Shown: positions 14,712 to 21,558 of the stretch, one piece after another
Numbering within the stretch: the stretch's first letter is position 1
Layout of the letters: each line of letters starts with the position of its first letter
The notes under the pieces: model-generated
What the model saw: only the letters and a program-made list of their open reading frames with translations
Database searches by the model: none
Told to the model about the DNA's origin: nothing
From: Candidatus Wolfebacteria bacterium RIFOXYD12_FULL_48_21
Lineage (GTDB): Bacteria > Patescibacteriota > Minisyncoccia > UBA6257 > UBA9933
NCBI GenBank assembly: GCA_001793945.1
Contig: MGIW01000003.1
Span: 193,630-226,594, forward strand
DNA length: 32,965 bases
Direction: 5' to 3'
Position numbers and translations under genes: made by a program

Positions 14712-15011
14712 TTATTGCTCGCGTAGTTCTTTGTAGATTTTTTCAGCCTGTCGAATAACAGAGATAGGGGTCTTTTGAGACTTTTTTCTAAACGCATCTA
14801 CGACATATATTGTGTCATGAATGACAAAGAATATTATTCTATATTGTGCAATAATAATCTCCTTGATCTTTTTCCGTAATGTTTTTATCAATAATACCTC
14901 CGGCTTGTCTAATTCAAGAAATTTCAGGTGAGCCAGTAATTTGCCTGAGTCTACATCAGGCATTTTTTCGATGAAGTCTGAAACTTTTCTGAGTATGATT
15001 AATTTTTTCAA
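14712..15011 (-). CDS. HigB/RelE-like toxin (probable TTG start)
   Basis: 99 residues related to the phage-derived Gp49/HigB branch of the RelE toxins, ribosome-dependent mRNA endonucleases. Shared features are a basic body with KTLRKKIKEIIIAQYRIIFFV, the strand TIYVVDAFRKKSQKTP and a C-terminal helix RQAEKIYKELRE; the F-x-K-K-x-x-x-T-P motif is diagnostic. The frame has no upstream ATG; a TTG opens the conserved part (MKKLIILRK) right after an in-frame stop codon. The leader is about 50 nt downstream of the palindromic promoter. Lysine/isoleucine-rich composition differs from its neighbours. Confidence 0.8.
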   Translation of the reverse strand: MKKLIILRKVSDFIEKMPDVDSGKLLAHLKFLELDKPEVLLIKTLRKKIKEIIIAQYRIIFFVIHDTIYVVDAFRKKSQKTPISVIRQAEKIYKELREQ

Positions 15012-15065
15012 AAATGTTAAAGTACATTTAGTTTGAATTGTGACCTTTATGGATTATTTAAATGT

Positions 15066-15093
15066 AGTATAGCAAAATTGCTATATATGTCAA
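15066..15093 (-). promoter_or_regulatory. Toxin-antitoxin promoter with operator palindrome
   Basis: On the minus strand TTGACA (15093-15088), 16-nt spacer, TATACT (15071-15066). The palindrome TATAGCAA-AA-TTGCTATA (15068-15085) fills the spacer and overlaps the -10, a typical site for HTH antitoxin autoregulation. Confidence 0.75.
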
Positions 15094-15226
15094 TAGGGGT
15101 GTGAGTTACTATTTCAGGCGTATGGTATACTAACCGCATAGGATCCTTTTCCTGTGGATTGTGGGCGGGGGCATACAGCACATGCTGTGAATTTGAAAAC
15201 AGAGTGCAAGAATAAATATCAAAAAT

Positions 15227-15562
15227 ATGGAAAGTAAACTTCACTTAAAAGAAAATCCGGAACTTAAGGATTTTCAAAATTATATAACCGAGATGCTGGA
15301 GGAGCGTGGGCTTGCGGGGCAGTCGATCGAGAGGATATTTATGCTGTTCACGGAGGAATGCGGGGAGCTGGCAAAGGCGGCGCGAAAAAGTGGCGGCATG
15401 CATGTGGACGGAAACTCGGAGCATTTTGAAGTGGCGCATGAGCTGGCCGATGTGTTTAACTATTTGTTGGACATCGCCAATTATTTCAATGTCGATTTGG
15501 AGCAGGCGTTCAGGGAAAAGGAGGAGATGAATAAAAAGCGGACATGGCAGCGACCGGAATAG
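15227..15562 (+). CDS. MazG-like nucleotide pyrophosphohydrolase
   Basis: 111 residues of the all-alpha NTP pyrophosphohydrolase superfamily, which cleave (d)NTPs to monophosphates and pyrophosphate and sanitise nucleotide pools. The metal-binding motif is EECGE (43-47) followed by EVAHELADVFNYLLDIA (68-84), giving the expected E-x-x-E ... E-x-x-D pattern. The size matches single-domain MazG-like enzymes. The mutY-like, HAD nucleotidase and nth genes downstream on the same strand form a nucleotide-hygiene and repair neighbourhood, although REP and palindromic elements separate them. Confidence 0.9.
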   Translation: MESKLHLKENPELKDFQNYITEMLEERGLAGQSIERIFMLFTEECGELAKAARKSGGMHVDGNSEHFEVAHELADVFNYLLDIANYFNVDLEQAFREKEEMNKKRTWQRPE

Positions 15563-15570
15563 ATGCATTG

Positions 15571-15675
15571 TCATTCCGGGCTTGATCCGGAATCTCGTGT
15601 AAAGACTGCGAGATCCTGAAACAAGTTCAGGATGACATTTTTGTGTATTATCCCCCCGCATTCGCAGGAATGACA
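15571..15675. repeat. REP-like repeats between mazG-like and mutY-like genes
   Basis: GTCATTCCGGGCTTGATCC opens, GAAACAAGTTCAGGATGACA closes, and a second half-element with CCGCATTCGCAGGAATGACA follows. Confidence 0.65.
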
Positions 15676-15694
15676 AAGTGGTGATATTTAAAAA

Positions 15695-16516
15695 ATGACA
15701 AGTATACGAGATTTGGAACAATTCAAAAAAACGGTGTGGGATTATTATCGCGCGAATCGGCGCTATTTTCCGTGGCGCAGAAACATAAACCCGTATCGCG
15801 TGTTGGTTTCGGAAATTATGTTGCAGCAAACGCAGGTTTCGCGGGGCGAGATAAAATACAAGGAGTTTTTGAAAAAGTTCCCCTCGTTTTCCGCGCTCGC
15901 AAAGGCATCGAACGCCGATGTGCTTATGGCGTGGCAGGGGCTTGGCTATAATCGACGGGCGCTGTATTTAAAGCGGGCTGCCGAGGTTGTTATGAATGAA
16001 TATAAAGGCAAGCTGCCGAGCGATCCGGCCATGTTGGTGAAGTTGCCGGGTATCGGTGTATATACCGCGGGCGCCGTATGCGCGTTTGCGTTCAATAAGC
16101 CGGTCGTGTTCATCGACACGAATGTTCGGCGGGTTTTTATTCATCATTTTTTTAACGAACGGGAAGAAGTGAACGATGTGGAACTTGTGCCATTAGTTGA
16201 AGCGACGCTCGATAAGGAAAATGCGCGGGAGTGGTATTCGGCACTTATGGATTATGGATCCATGCTTGGCGTAGAGGAAGAAAATGCAAACAAGCGGAGT
16301 GCGCATTATGTAAAGCAATCGAAGTTTGAGGGTTCGTTGCGGCAGGTGCGGGGGAAGATCGTAAAATATGTTACAAGTAGCATGCGACAAGTTACAAGAA
16401 AGAAGCTGCAAAAGGCGTTAGGGGAAACAGGGGGGCGGATAGATTTGGCTATCGCGGGGCTTCAAAAAGATGGGATCATTAGCGTTAGCCGAAGGCGAAT
16501 ATTCTTGGCGGAGTAA
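15695..16516 (+). CDS. mutY: MutY-like adenine DNA glycosylase lacking the Fe-S cluster
   Basis: 273 residues of the HhH-GPD superfamily; MutY removes adenine mispaired with 8-oxoguanine. YFPWRRNINPYRVLVSEIMLQQ (in part) carries the catalytic glutamate at residue 40. The helix-hairpin-helix is LPGIGVYTAGAV (117-128) and the essential aspartate is Asp141 in FIDTNVRRV. Where family members carry four cysteines for [4Fe-4S] there are none (about 188-218); the protein's only cysteine is residue 129. The C-terminal Nudix-like recognition domain is replaced by about 50 residues resembling a winged helix. Residues about 225-235 (YVTSSMRQVTR) are encoded by a degenerate GTTACAAG repeat. Confidence 0.9.
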   Translation: MTSIRDLEQFKKTVWDYYRANRRYFPWRRNINPYRVLVSEIMLQQTQVSRGEIKYKEFLKKFPSFSALAKASNADVLMAWQGLGYNRRALYLKRAAEVVMNEYKGKLPSDPAMLVKLPGIGVYTAGAVCAFAFNKPVVFIDTNVRRVFIHHFFNEREEVNDVELVPLVEATLDKENAREWYSALMDYGSMLGVEEENANKRSAHYVKQSKFEGSLRQVRGKIVKYVTSSMRQVTRKKLQKALGETGGRIDLAIAGLQKDGIISVSRRRIFLAE

Positions 16517-16523
16517 TGAGTGG

Positions 16524-16563
16524 ATTGGTGTCCAAATGGACGATCGTCCATTTGGACACCAAT
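16524..16563. repeat. 40-bp perfect palindrome, copy 1, with T-tract
   Basis: ATTGGTGTCCAAATGGACGA and its exact complement, followed by TATTTTTTTTT, so it can terminate the mutY-like gene. A sister palindrome lies at 17242-17279. Confidence 0.85.
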
Positions 16564-16611
16564 TATTTTTTTTTGCGAAGCGCCATACTTGTTGCGTTTA
16601 ATGAAAATGGC

Positions 16612-16617
16612 TACAAT
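16612..16617 (+). promoter_or_regulatory. -10 box of the HAD nucleotidase
   Basis: TACAAT ends 5 nt before the ATG at 16623; TTGTTG lies 17 nt upstream as a weak -35. Confidence 0.45.
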
Positions 16618-16622
16618 GCAAC

Positions 16623-17198
16623 ATGCGCATAGGAATTGATATTGATGAAATCATTGCGGCTACACTGGACGCGATGCTGGATTTTCATAATGGAATGTAT
16701 GGCACTGACCTGAAACAGGCGGATATTTTTAGTTATAAACTTTGGGAAGTGTGGGGCGGGTCTGAGGAGGAAGCAGTGCAAAAATGGAATGAATTTTTTG
16801 AAACGGATCATTTTGCCGGCGTGTGCCCCATAGTGGGAGCTTTCGCCGCGATGACGGTTTTAAAGGAGCGAGGGCATGAGCTGTTTGCTATTACCGCGCG
16901 TCCGCACCATATATCAAAAAAGACCGAGGATTGGCTCGATGAACATTTTCCCGCCGTATTTTCGGGAGTGCGTTTTGCCAACACGCATGGAGCGAGCGGC
17001 ATCAAATATAAAAAATCGGAACTGTGCGCCGAGTTGGGTATTGGTACGCTCGTTGAAGATGATCCACGACATGCCATGGATTGCGCGAGTAAAGGGATTA
17101 GTGTTATTTTGTTCAGTTACCCGTGGAACAAGGATCTTTCCGCAGAGAATGTATTCCGCGCGCTTTCGTGGGATGATGTGATACGGCTGGTTTCGTGA
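16623..17198 (+). CDS. HAD-family 5'(3')-nucleotidase-like hydrolase
   Basis: 191 residues. Motif I is IGIDIDEIIAATL with Asp6 as nucleophile and Asp8 as acid/base. A helical cap (about 15-75) follows, then motif II/III-like FAITARPH and a conserved acidic motif IV at VEDDPRHAM. The pattern matches the NT5C/YqfW group of 5' nucleotidases acting on (deoxy)nucleoside monophosphates, but the substrate is inferred from family resemblance only. It is flanked on both sides by copies of the GGTGTCCAAAT palindrome and sits between two base-excision glycosylase genes. Confidence 0.8.
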   Translation: MRIGIDIDEIIAATLDAMLDFHNGMYGTDLKQADIFSYKLWEVWGGSEEEAVQKWNEFFETDHFAGVCPIVGAFAAMTVLKERGHELFAITARPHHISKKTEDWLDEHFPAVFSGVRFANTHGASGIKYKKSELCAELGIGTLVEDDPRHAMDCASKGISVILFSYPWNKDLSAENVFRALSWDDVIRLVS

Positions 17199-17241
17199 AA
17201 ATGTAACGACATCGCAAGTCGTTATTAAGAATACAGTGTAG

Positions 17242-17279
17242 TTGGTGTCCAAATTGACGACCGTCAATTTGGACACCAA
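17242..17279. repeat. Palindrome, copy 2
   Basis: TTGGTGTCCAAATTGACG, a 2-nt centre AC, and its exact complement. It differs from copy 1 by paired substitutions (G to T on one arm, C to A on the other), keeping 18 perfect base pairs. Confidence 0.85.
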
Positions 17280-17296
17280 TCCGGTTATCATGTGTA

Positions 17297-17305
17297 TGGT
17301 ATAAT
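17297..17305 (+). promoter_or_regulatory. Extended -10 promoter of nth
   Basis: TGG TATAAT followed by 6 nt and the ATG at 17312; no convincing -35. Confidence 0.6.
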
Positions 17306-17311
17306 TGGTCT

Positions 17312-17947
17312 ATGGATTTGATTCTTCTACGGGAGCGGAAAAGTAAGGCGGCGAAGATCGTAAAAAGGCTGAAAGAACTTTTTCCCGATGCAATGATCGC
17401 GCTTAATTATTCGAACAATTGGGAGTTGTTGGTGGCGGTCATTTTATCCGCGCAGTGCACTGATAAAAAGGTAAATGAGGTCACGGCTGAATTGTTTAAG
17501 AAATATCGGAAGTTGGACGATTATGTGAGCGTCGACCCGAAGGAATTTGAAGCTGATATTCATTCGACTGGGTTTTATCATAACAAAACAAAGAACATCC
17601 TTGCCGCGGCGAAAATGGTAAGGGAAGTATTTAAAGGGAGAGTGCCGAAAACGATGGAGGAATTGTTGCAGATCCCGGGTGTGGCGCGCAAAACGGCTAA
17701 TGTCGTATTGGGGACCGCCTATGGCGCGGCCGAGGGTATTGCCGTCGATACGCATGTTATACGCCTTGCCAATCTGCTCGGACTGACCACAGAGAAAAAT
17801 CCTGTAAAGATCGAGCGAGACTTGATGGCGATCTTGCCAAAGGATGAATGGATCGGATTTACCTATCGACTTATCAATTACGGCCGATCTTATTGCAATG
17901 CGCGACCGCATGACCATGCGGCATGCCCATTAAGTAATCTTAAATAA
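17312..17947 (+). CDS. nth: Endonuclease III homolog with a degenerate Fe-S loop
   Basis: A 211-residue DNA glycosylase/AP lyase that removes oxidised pyrimidines. The HhH motif IPGVARKTANVVLG (121-134) carries the catalytic Lys127, and Asp146 is in AVDTHVIRL. LSAQCTDKKVN (45-55) is typical of Nth. The C-terminal [4Fe-4S] loop is degenerate: only Cys195 and Cys205 remain (SYCNARPHDHAACPLSNLK), the second and fourth ligands being lost. Start selection is supported by the extended -10 promoter 6 nt upstream. The neighbouring MutY-like protein has lost its cluster too. Confidence 0.93.
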   Translation: MDLILLRERKSKAAKIVKRLKELFPDAMIALNYSNNWELLVAVILSAQCTDKKVNEVTAELFKKYRKLDDYVSVDPKEFEADIHSTGFYHNKTKNILAAAKMVREVFKGRVPKTMEELLQIPGVARKTANVVLGTAYGAAEGIAVDTHVIRLANLLGLTTEKNPVKIERDLMAILPKDEWIGFTYRLINYGRSYCNARPHDHAACPLSNLK

Positions 17948-18022
17948 GAGGACCGGATTTCTTTATCCTTGCCGTATTTGCAGGTATACTATAAACAGTA
18001 TTCATCGTAACCATATATAATC

Positions 18023-18517
18023 ATGAAAGAAAAATATATTTTTAGCGGTATTGTGATAGTTGCGATACTTGTAATCGGTGTTATCGGGTATCGTTCCTTA
18101 TATCAGGGTGGAGCGGCACCTTTGTATGGCGACTCTCGGGAAGTACCAGCTGCTCCCATGCTAACAGGCGGATATACCGCGCCTGTTTCCGTGCCTGCGG
18201 TAGTTGCTCCGACAACACAGCCGGGCACTCCTTCGACTAAAGTGCAGCCGATCGTGCGGTATACTTCTACGGGATTTTCTCCTGCTCCGCTTGCCGTTTC
18301 GGCGGGAGATACGGTCGTATTTAGAAATGAAAGTACGGCTGGCATGTGGGTCGCATCGGCACCGCATCCGGTTCATACCGATTACCCGGGGTTTGACGCC
18401 ATGCGTCCGTATGCACAAGGGGAATCGTATTCTTTTACATTCACTCGCGTTGGTACATGGAAATATCATAACCATTTGAACCCTACCCATTATGGATCTA
18501 TTGTGGTCGCGGAATAA
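18023..18517 (+). CDS. Membrane-anchored cupredoxin-fold protein without a cysteine ligand
   Basis: 164 residues. An N-terminal signal anchor (about 6-23) is followed by a proline/threonine-rich linker (about 30-78) and a C-terminal plastocyanin-like beta domain (79-164). The domain contains SAGDTVVFRNEST, the copper-ligand region APHPVHTDYPGFD and the terminal loop GTWKYHNHLNPTHYGSIVV. In blue copper proteins this last loop holds Cys-His-Met; here there is no cysteine at all, and histidines 115, 118, 149, 151 and 156 are candidates. Copper binding is therefore plausible but not of type 1. The RnfD-FNR fusion follows, suggesting redox work at the membrane. Confidence 0.85.
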   Translation: MKEKYIFSGIVIVAILVIGVIGYRSLYQGGAAPLYGDSREVPAAPMLTGGYTAPVSVPAVVAPTTQPGTPSTKVQPIVRYTSTGFSPAPLAVSAGDTVVFRNESTAGMWVASAPHPVHTDYPGFDAMRPYAQGESYSFTFTRVGTWKYHNHLNPTHYGSIVVAE

Positions 18518-18555
18518 GCCATCGCGTTCATAGTTAACAGTTCTTGGTTCACGGA

Positions 18556-18586
18556 AAAATTTGCCAACTTCATGTTGGCGAATTTT
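18556..18586 (+). terminator. Hairpin after the cupredoxin gene
   Basis: AAAATTTGCCAAC pairs with GTTGGCGAATTTT (one G-T pair) around TTCAT; the trailing T-tract is short. Confidence 0.6.
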
Positions 18587-18604
18587 GGTACTTACATCGA
18601 TCTA

Positions 18605-18633
18605 TTACGATAAAAATTTTTACGGGGTATAAT
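18605..18633 (+). promoter_or_regulatory. Promoter of the RnfD-FNR fusion
   Basis: TTACGA (18605-18610), 17-nt spacer, TATAAT (18628-18633), then exactly 6 nt to the ATG. Confidence 0.6.
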
Positions 18634-18639
18634 AAATAT

Positions 18640-20193
18640 ATGAAGACATTTATCGATAACCTGTTGGGTCGGGTGACTATGTATCGGCTCATGCTTTATT
18701 ACCTTAGTGCGCTGCTTATTGCCTCTATCGGGTGTTCACTCGCGGGAGTCATTCCCTATGATGCCGGCGATATTGTAGGTACCGTCGTTTTACTTGGCGT
18801 ATTTAGCTACCTATTTAACTGGTTTTTTGCCACGCTGTTTCGGGCAAAACAAAATCCCGAATCTCGGTTCATTACCGCGCTCATTCTTGCGTTTATCATA
18901 GGGCCGGTGTTCGTTGCCGGGGGAGGCGCGTTGGTGCTATTCGTCGCCGCGTTCGTTGCCATGGGTGCAAAATATCTGCTTGCCTATAAAAAAATGCATG
19001 TGTTCAACCCCGCCATCGTCGGTGCGCTTTCCGTCGCACTTGTTTTTAACTACGGATCGAGCTGGTGGGTCGGGTCGCCTTACTTGGTCCCCGTTATTCT
19101 GATTGGCGGCTTGTTGGTCGCTTATAAGATACAACGACTTGCCATGGTCGCGTCGTTTATGGGCGTGTTTCTCGCTTCGGTGGTGTTGGTAATGGGTGTT
19201 ACATGGAGGTCCTTTGATGTTGCTCTGAATACGCTGGCACATCCATGGATGTTCGCCCCTGCTTTGTTCTTCGCGTTTGTCATGCTGGTGGAACCGCTTA
19301 CCAGTCCGCAAAAAAGAAATGTGCAATATTATTATGCCGCGCTAGTCGGCGTGCTTGTTGTTGCCTATGGATATTTTACCGGCACTGCGCCATATGCATT
19401 TGAACTCGCGTTGCTTTCGGGCAATATATTCAATCGCGCGTTTTCTTTTGATCCGCGCGCGGTGCTTACCCTGCGCAAGAGGGAAGATGTGGCTAACAAC
19501 ACTACGAGTTTTTGGTTTGAGCCATCGCACCCCATTTCTTTTGTGCCGGGGCAATTCATGCAGTGGGAACTTCCGCATCGCCATCCCGACGATCGGGGCG
19601 TACGCAGATTTTTTACCATCTGTTCTTCTCCAACCGAGCAACGGGTCATGTTGACGACGAAGTTCTCGGAGCCCTCAAGTACATTTAAAACGACATTGCG
19701 AGCAATGCAAGAACAAGACGAGATCGTTACCATGCATGTGGCAGGCGAGTTTACCCTGCCGAACGATGACGGAACAACGCCGTGCGTGTTCATCGCGGGC
19801 GGGATCGGCGTAACGCCGTTCCGCAGTATGATACGATATATGCTTGATAAAAAAATTTCGCGACCCATTACGCTGCTGTATTCCAATAAGACGGCTTCCG
19901 ATATCGCATTCAAGCCTATCTTTGACGAGGCCGCGCTTGCTGGTTGGCTTAAGCCTGTTTATACCGTGACCGATACCGCTCCCTATGGGTGGAAGGGAAG
20001 AATTGGTTACATTACGGCGGATATGATCAAAGAAGAAGTCCCGGAATATATGAATAATCTTTTCTATGTTTCCGGGCCACAGCCCATGGTCGCCGCATTT
20101 CAAAAAATGCTCGGCGAAATGGGTGTTCCGAGTGATCGCATAAAAACCGACTTTTTCCCGGGGTATACGGAAACGCATCAGGCTACGGGATAA
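18640..20193 (+). CDS. Fusion of an NqrB/RnfD-like membrane domain with a ferredoxin-NAD(P)+ reductase domain
   Basis: 517 residues. Residues about 1-265 form roughly eight membrane helices with NqrB/RnfD landmarks (KKMHVFNPAIVGAL; FAFVMLVEPLTSPQKR). Residues about 280-510 are an FNR-type module: FVPGQFMQWELP, flavin motif RRFFTICSSP, NAD(P) motif FIAGGIGVTPFRSM, late motif FYVSGPQPM, ending DFFPGY. The fusion could pass electrons between NAD(P)H, flavin and a membrane or extracytoplasmic acceptor. I cannot see the S/T-G-A-T flavin-attachment motif of true RnfD, so covalent FMN and ion pumping are doubtful. Residues upstream of this ATG in the same frame lie in a hairpin and are rejected. Confidence 0.9.
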   Translation: MKTFIDNLLGRVTMYRLMLYYLSALLIASIGCSLAGVIPYDAGDIVGTVVLLGVFSYLFNWFFATLFRAKQNPESRFITALILAFIIGPVFVAGGGALVLFVAAFVAMGAKYLLAYKKMHVFNPAIVGALSVALVFNYGSSWWVGSPYLVPVILIGGLLVAYKIQRLAMVASFMGVFLASVVLVMGVTWRSFDVALNTLAHPWMFAPALFFAFVMLVEPLTSPQKRNVQYYYAALVGVLVVAYGYFTGTAPYAFELALLSGNIFNRAFSFDPRAVLTLRKREDVANNTTSFWFEPSHPISFVPGQFMQWELPHRHPDDRGVRRFFTICSSPTEQRVMLTTKFSEPSSTFKTTLRAMQEQDEIVTMHVAGEFTLPNDDGTTPCVFIAGGIGVTPFRSMIRYMLDKKISRPITLLYSNKTASDIAFKPIFDEAALAGWLKPVYTVTDTAPYGWKGRIGYITADMIKEEVPEYMNNLFYVSGPQPMVAAFQKMLGEMGVPSDRIKTDFFPGYTETHQATG

Positions 20194-20241
20194 TTTACAA
20201 TTTAGAATTTTAAATTTGAAAAGGATTGCGAAAGGTTCGAT

Positions 20242-20721
20242 ATGTATATGAAGATTAAAAAAGGATTATGGTTTTCAATTTTGTTCGTTGGGGCGGCGAT
20301 ACTGTCTATTGGCGTGTTTGTGATTCATCCCGGATTTTTTCTTGTGCGGAAAAAAATCGGCAACGGTGTTACATTCCCCGATAGTCATATAAGCGTTTCT
20401 GTCGAGGTCGCTGATGATCCCTACTCGTGGAGCAAAGGGCTTATGTTTCGCGAATCGCTTTTGGACGGTAATGGCATGCTGTTCGTGTTTCCTAATGAAA
20501 AACCAAGGGCGTTTTGGATGAAGAACACGCTTATCCCGCTGGACATGCTATTTATTTCCGCCGACAAGCGGGTCGTCTCCATACAAAAAAATGTGGCACC
20601 ATGCGTAACCACGATATGCGTTTCTTATGCGTCGGAACATGATGCCATGTATGTGCTTGAGGTTAACGCTGGGTTTGCGGATCGGTATGGCATTACACAA
20701 GGGGATTTGGTTGAAATTTAG
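20242..20721 (+). CDS. DUF192 family protein, membrane-anchored
   Basis: 159 residues. One N-terminal helix (about 9-31) is followed by a DUF192 domain: ISVSVEVADDPYSWSKGLMFRESL, DGNGMLFVFPNEKPRAFWMK, NTLIPLDMLFISADKRVVSI and a final VLEVNAGFADRYGITQGDLV. The M/W-K-N-T-x-I-P-L-D signature is diagnostic. The family has no settled biochemical role. Two ATG codons (20242, 20248) could start it; AAAGG lies 7 nt before the first. It follows the RnfD-FNR fusion by about 50 nt and may be co-transcribed with it. Confidence 0.88.
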   Translation: MYMKIKKGLWFSILFVGAAILSIGVFVIHPGFFLVRKKIGNGVTFPDSHISVSVEVADDPYSWSKGLMFRESLLDGNGMLFVFPNEKPRAFWMKNTLIPLDMLFISADKRVVSIQKNVAPCVTTICVSYASEHDAMYVLEVNAGFADRYGITQGDLVEI

Positions 20722-20845
20722 GGCTAACGGCGCGGCCGAGAAATTAAAAACCGCGACATTGAGTCGTGGGGATTTTGAAGAATGTTATAAACACCTTAAT
20801 TTTTTTTGCGCAGCAAAAGTTGCCGAATGTAAAAGTTTACGGTAT

Positions 20846-21310
20846 TTATAATTTGAATTCTTTGATCATGGCTTCATTGAACTTACAAATGCTCGATTCA
20901 GTATCAATATCAGCCCCGTATTTCTTATACATTTCTATCGCAGAACTATTCCACTTTGAAACTTGGAATTCAACCCTTTTACAATTTTCATTTTGTGCAA
21001 CTTCGAAGATTTTTTTTAATAATTTTTCTCCTATTTTATTGCCCCTATGAGCCTCTTTTACATATAAATCATCCAAATATAATGACTTGCCAACCCAAGT
21101 GTAATAAGCAAAAAAGAACACTGCCATCCCTACTATTTCTTTGTCATCAGTTTCGGCAATATAACATTGAAAGAAATCCTTTTCGCTCCTCATTTGTTCA
21201 ACAGAATTTGTGACTTTTTCCGGAGCTTTCTCGAAGACAGCAAGTTCCTTTATTAAAGACAAAATTGCAAAAAAATCTTCTTCTGTGGCTTTTCTGATCG
21301 TGATTTCCAT
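20846..21310 (-). CDS. GNAT-family N-acetyltransferase
   Basis: 154 residues starting MEITIRKATEEDF. Core motifs are YLDDLYVKEAHRGNKIGEKL (in part; beta4 plus the acetyl-CoA loop R-G-x-x-I-G) and QVSKWNSSAIEMYKKYGAD. The segment LIKELAVFEKAPEKV recalls the spermidine/diamine acetyltransferase (SSAT) subgroup, but the substrate is unproven. The gene is clearly richer in A/T and in lysine/phenylalanine codons than its neighbours, which suggests transfer from a low-GC donor. The frame is open 48 codons further upstream without family similarity. It is convergent with the DUF192 gene. Confidence 0.9.
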   Translation of the reverse strand: MEITIRKATEEDFFAILSLIKELAVFEKAPEKVTNSVEQMRSEKDFFQCYIAETDDKEIVGMAVFFFAYYTWVGKSLYLDDLYVKEAHRGNKIGEKLLKKIFEVAQNENCKRVEFQVSKWNSSAIEMYKKYGADIDTESSICKFNEAMIKEFKL

Positions 21311-21558
21311 ACTTTTAGCGATAGCGAATACCGCATATAATGTGAGTACAATTTGATTATACACCATGCGTATATGGATATCTATGTGAAAAAGTCTTAG
21401 GATGCATTGTGGGCACTGAATTACAGTCCGCATCATAATTTGAAATTTAAGCAAAAATAGTTTAAGAATAAGGGATATTTTAGAGTAAGAAGTCGGAATC
21501 GGGAATCAAGCGGGTCATCTCTTTATTCGCGATTCATACTTCATGATTCATGTAAATT

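Noticed and set aside
18544-18639. Upstream extension of the RnfD-FNR gene
   Set aside because: It would translate the hairpin and the promoter; a -10 box lies 6 nt before the internal ATG.
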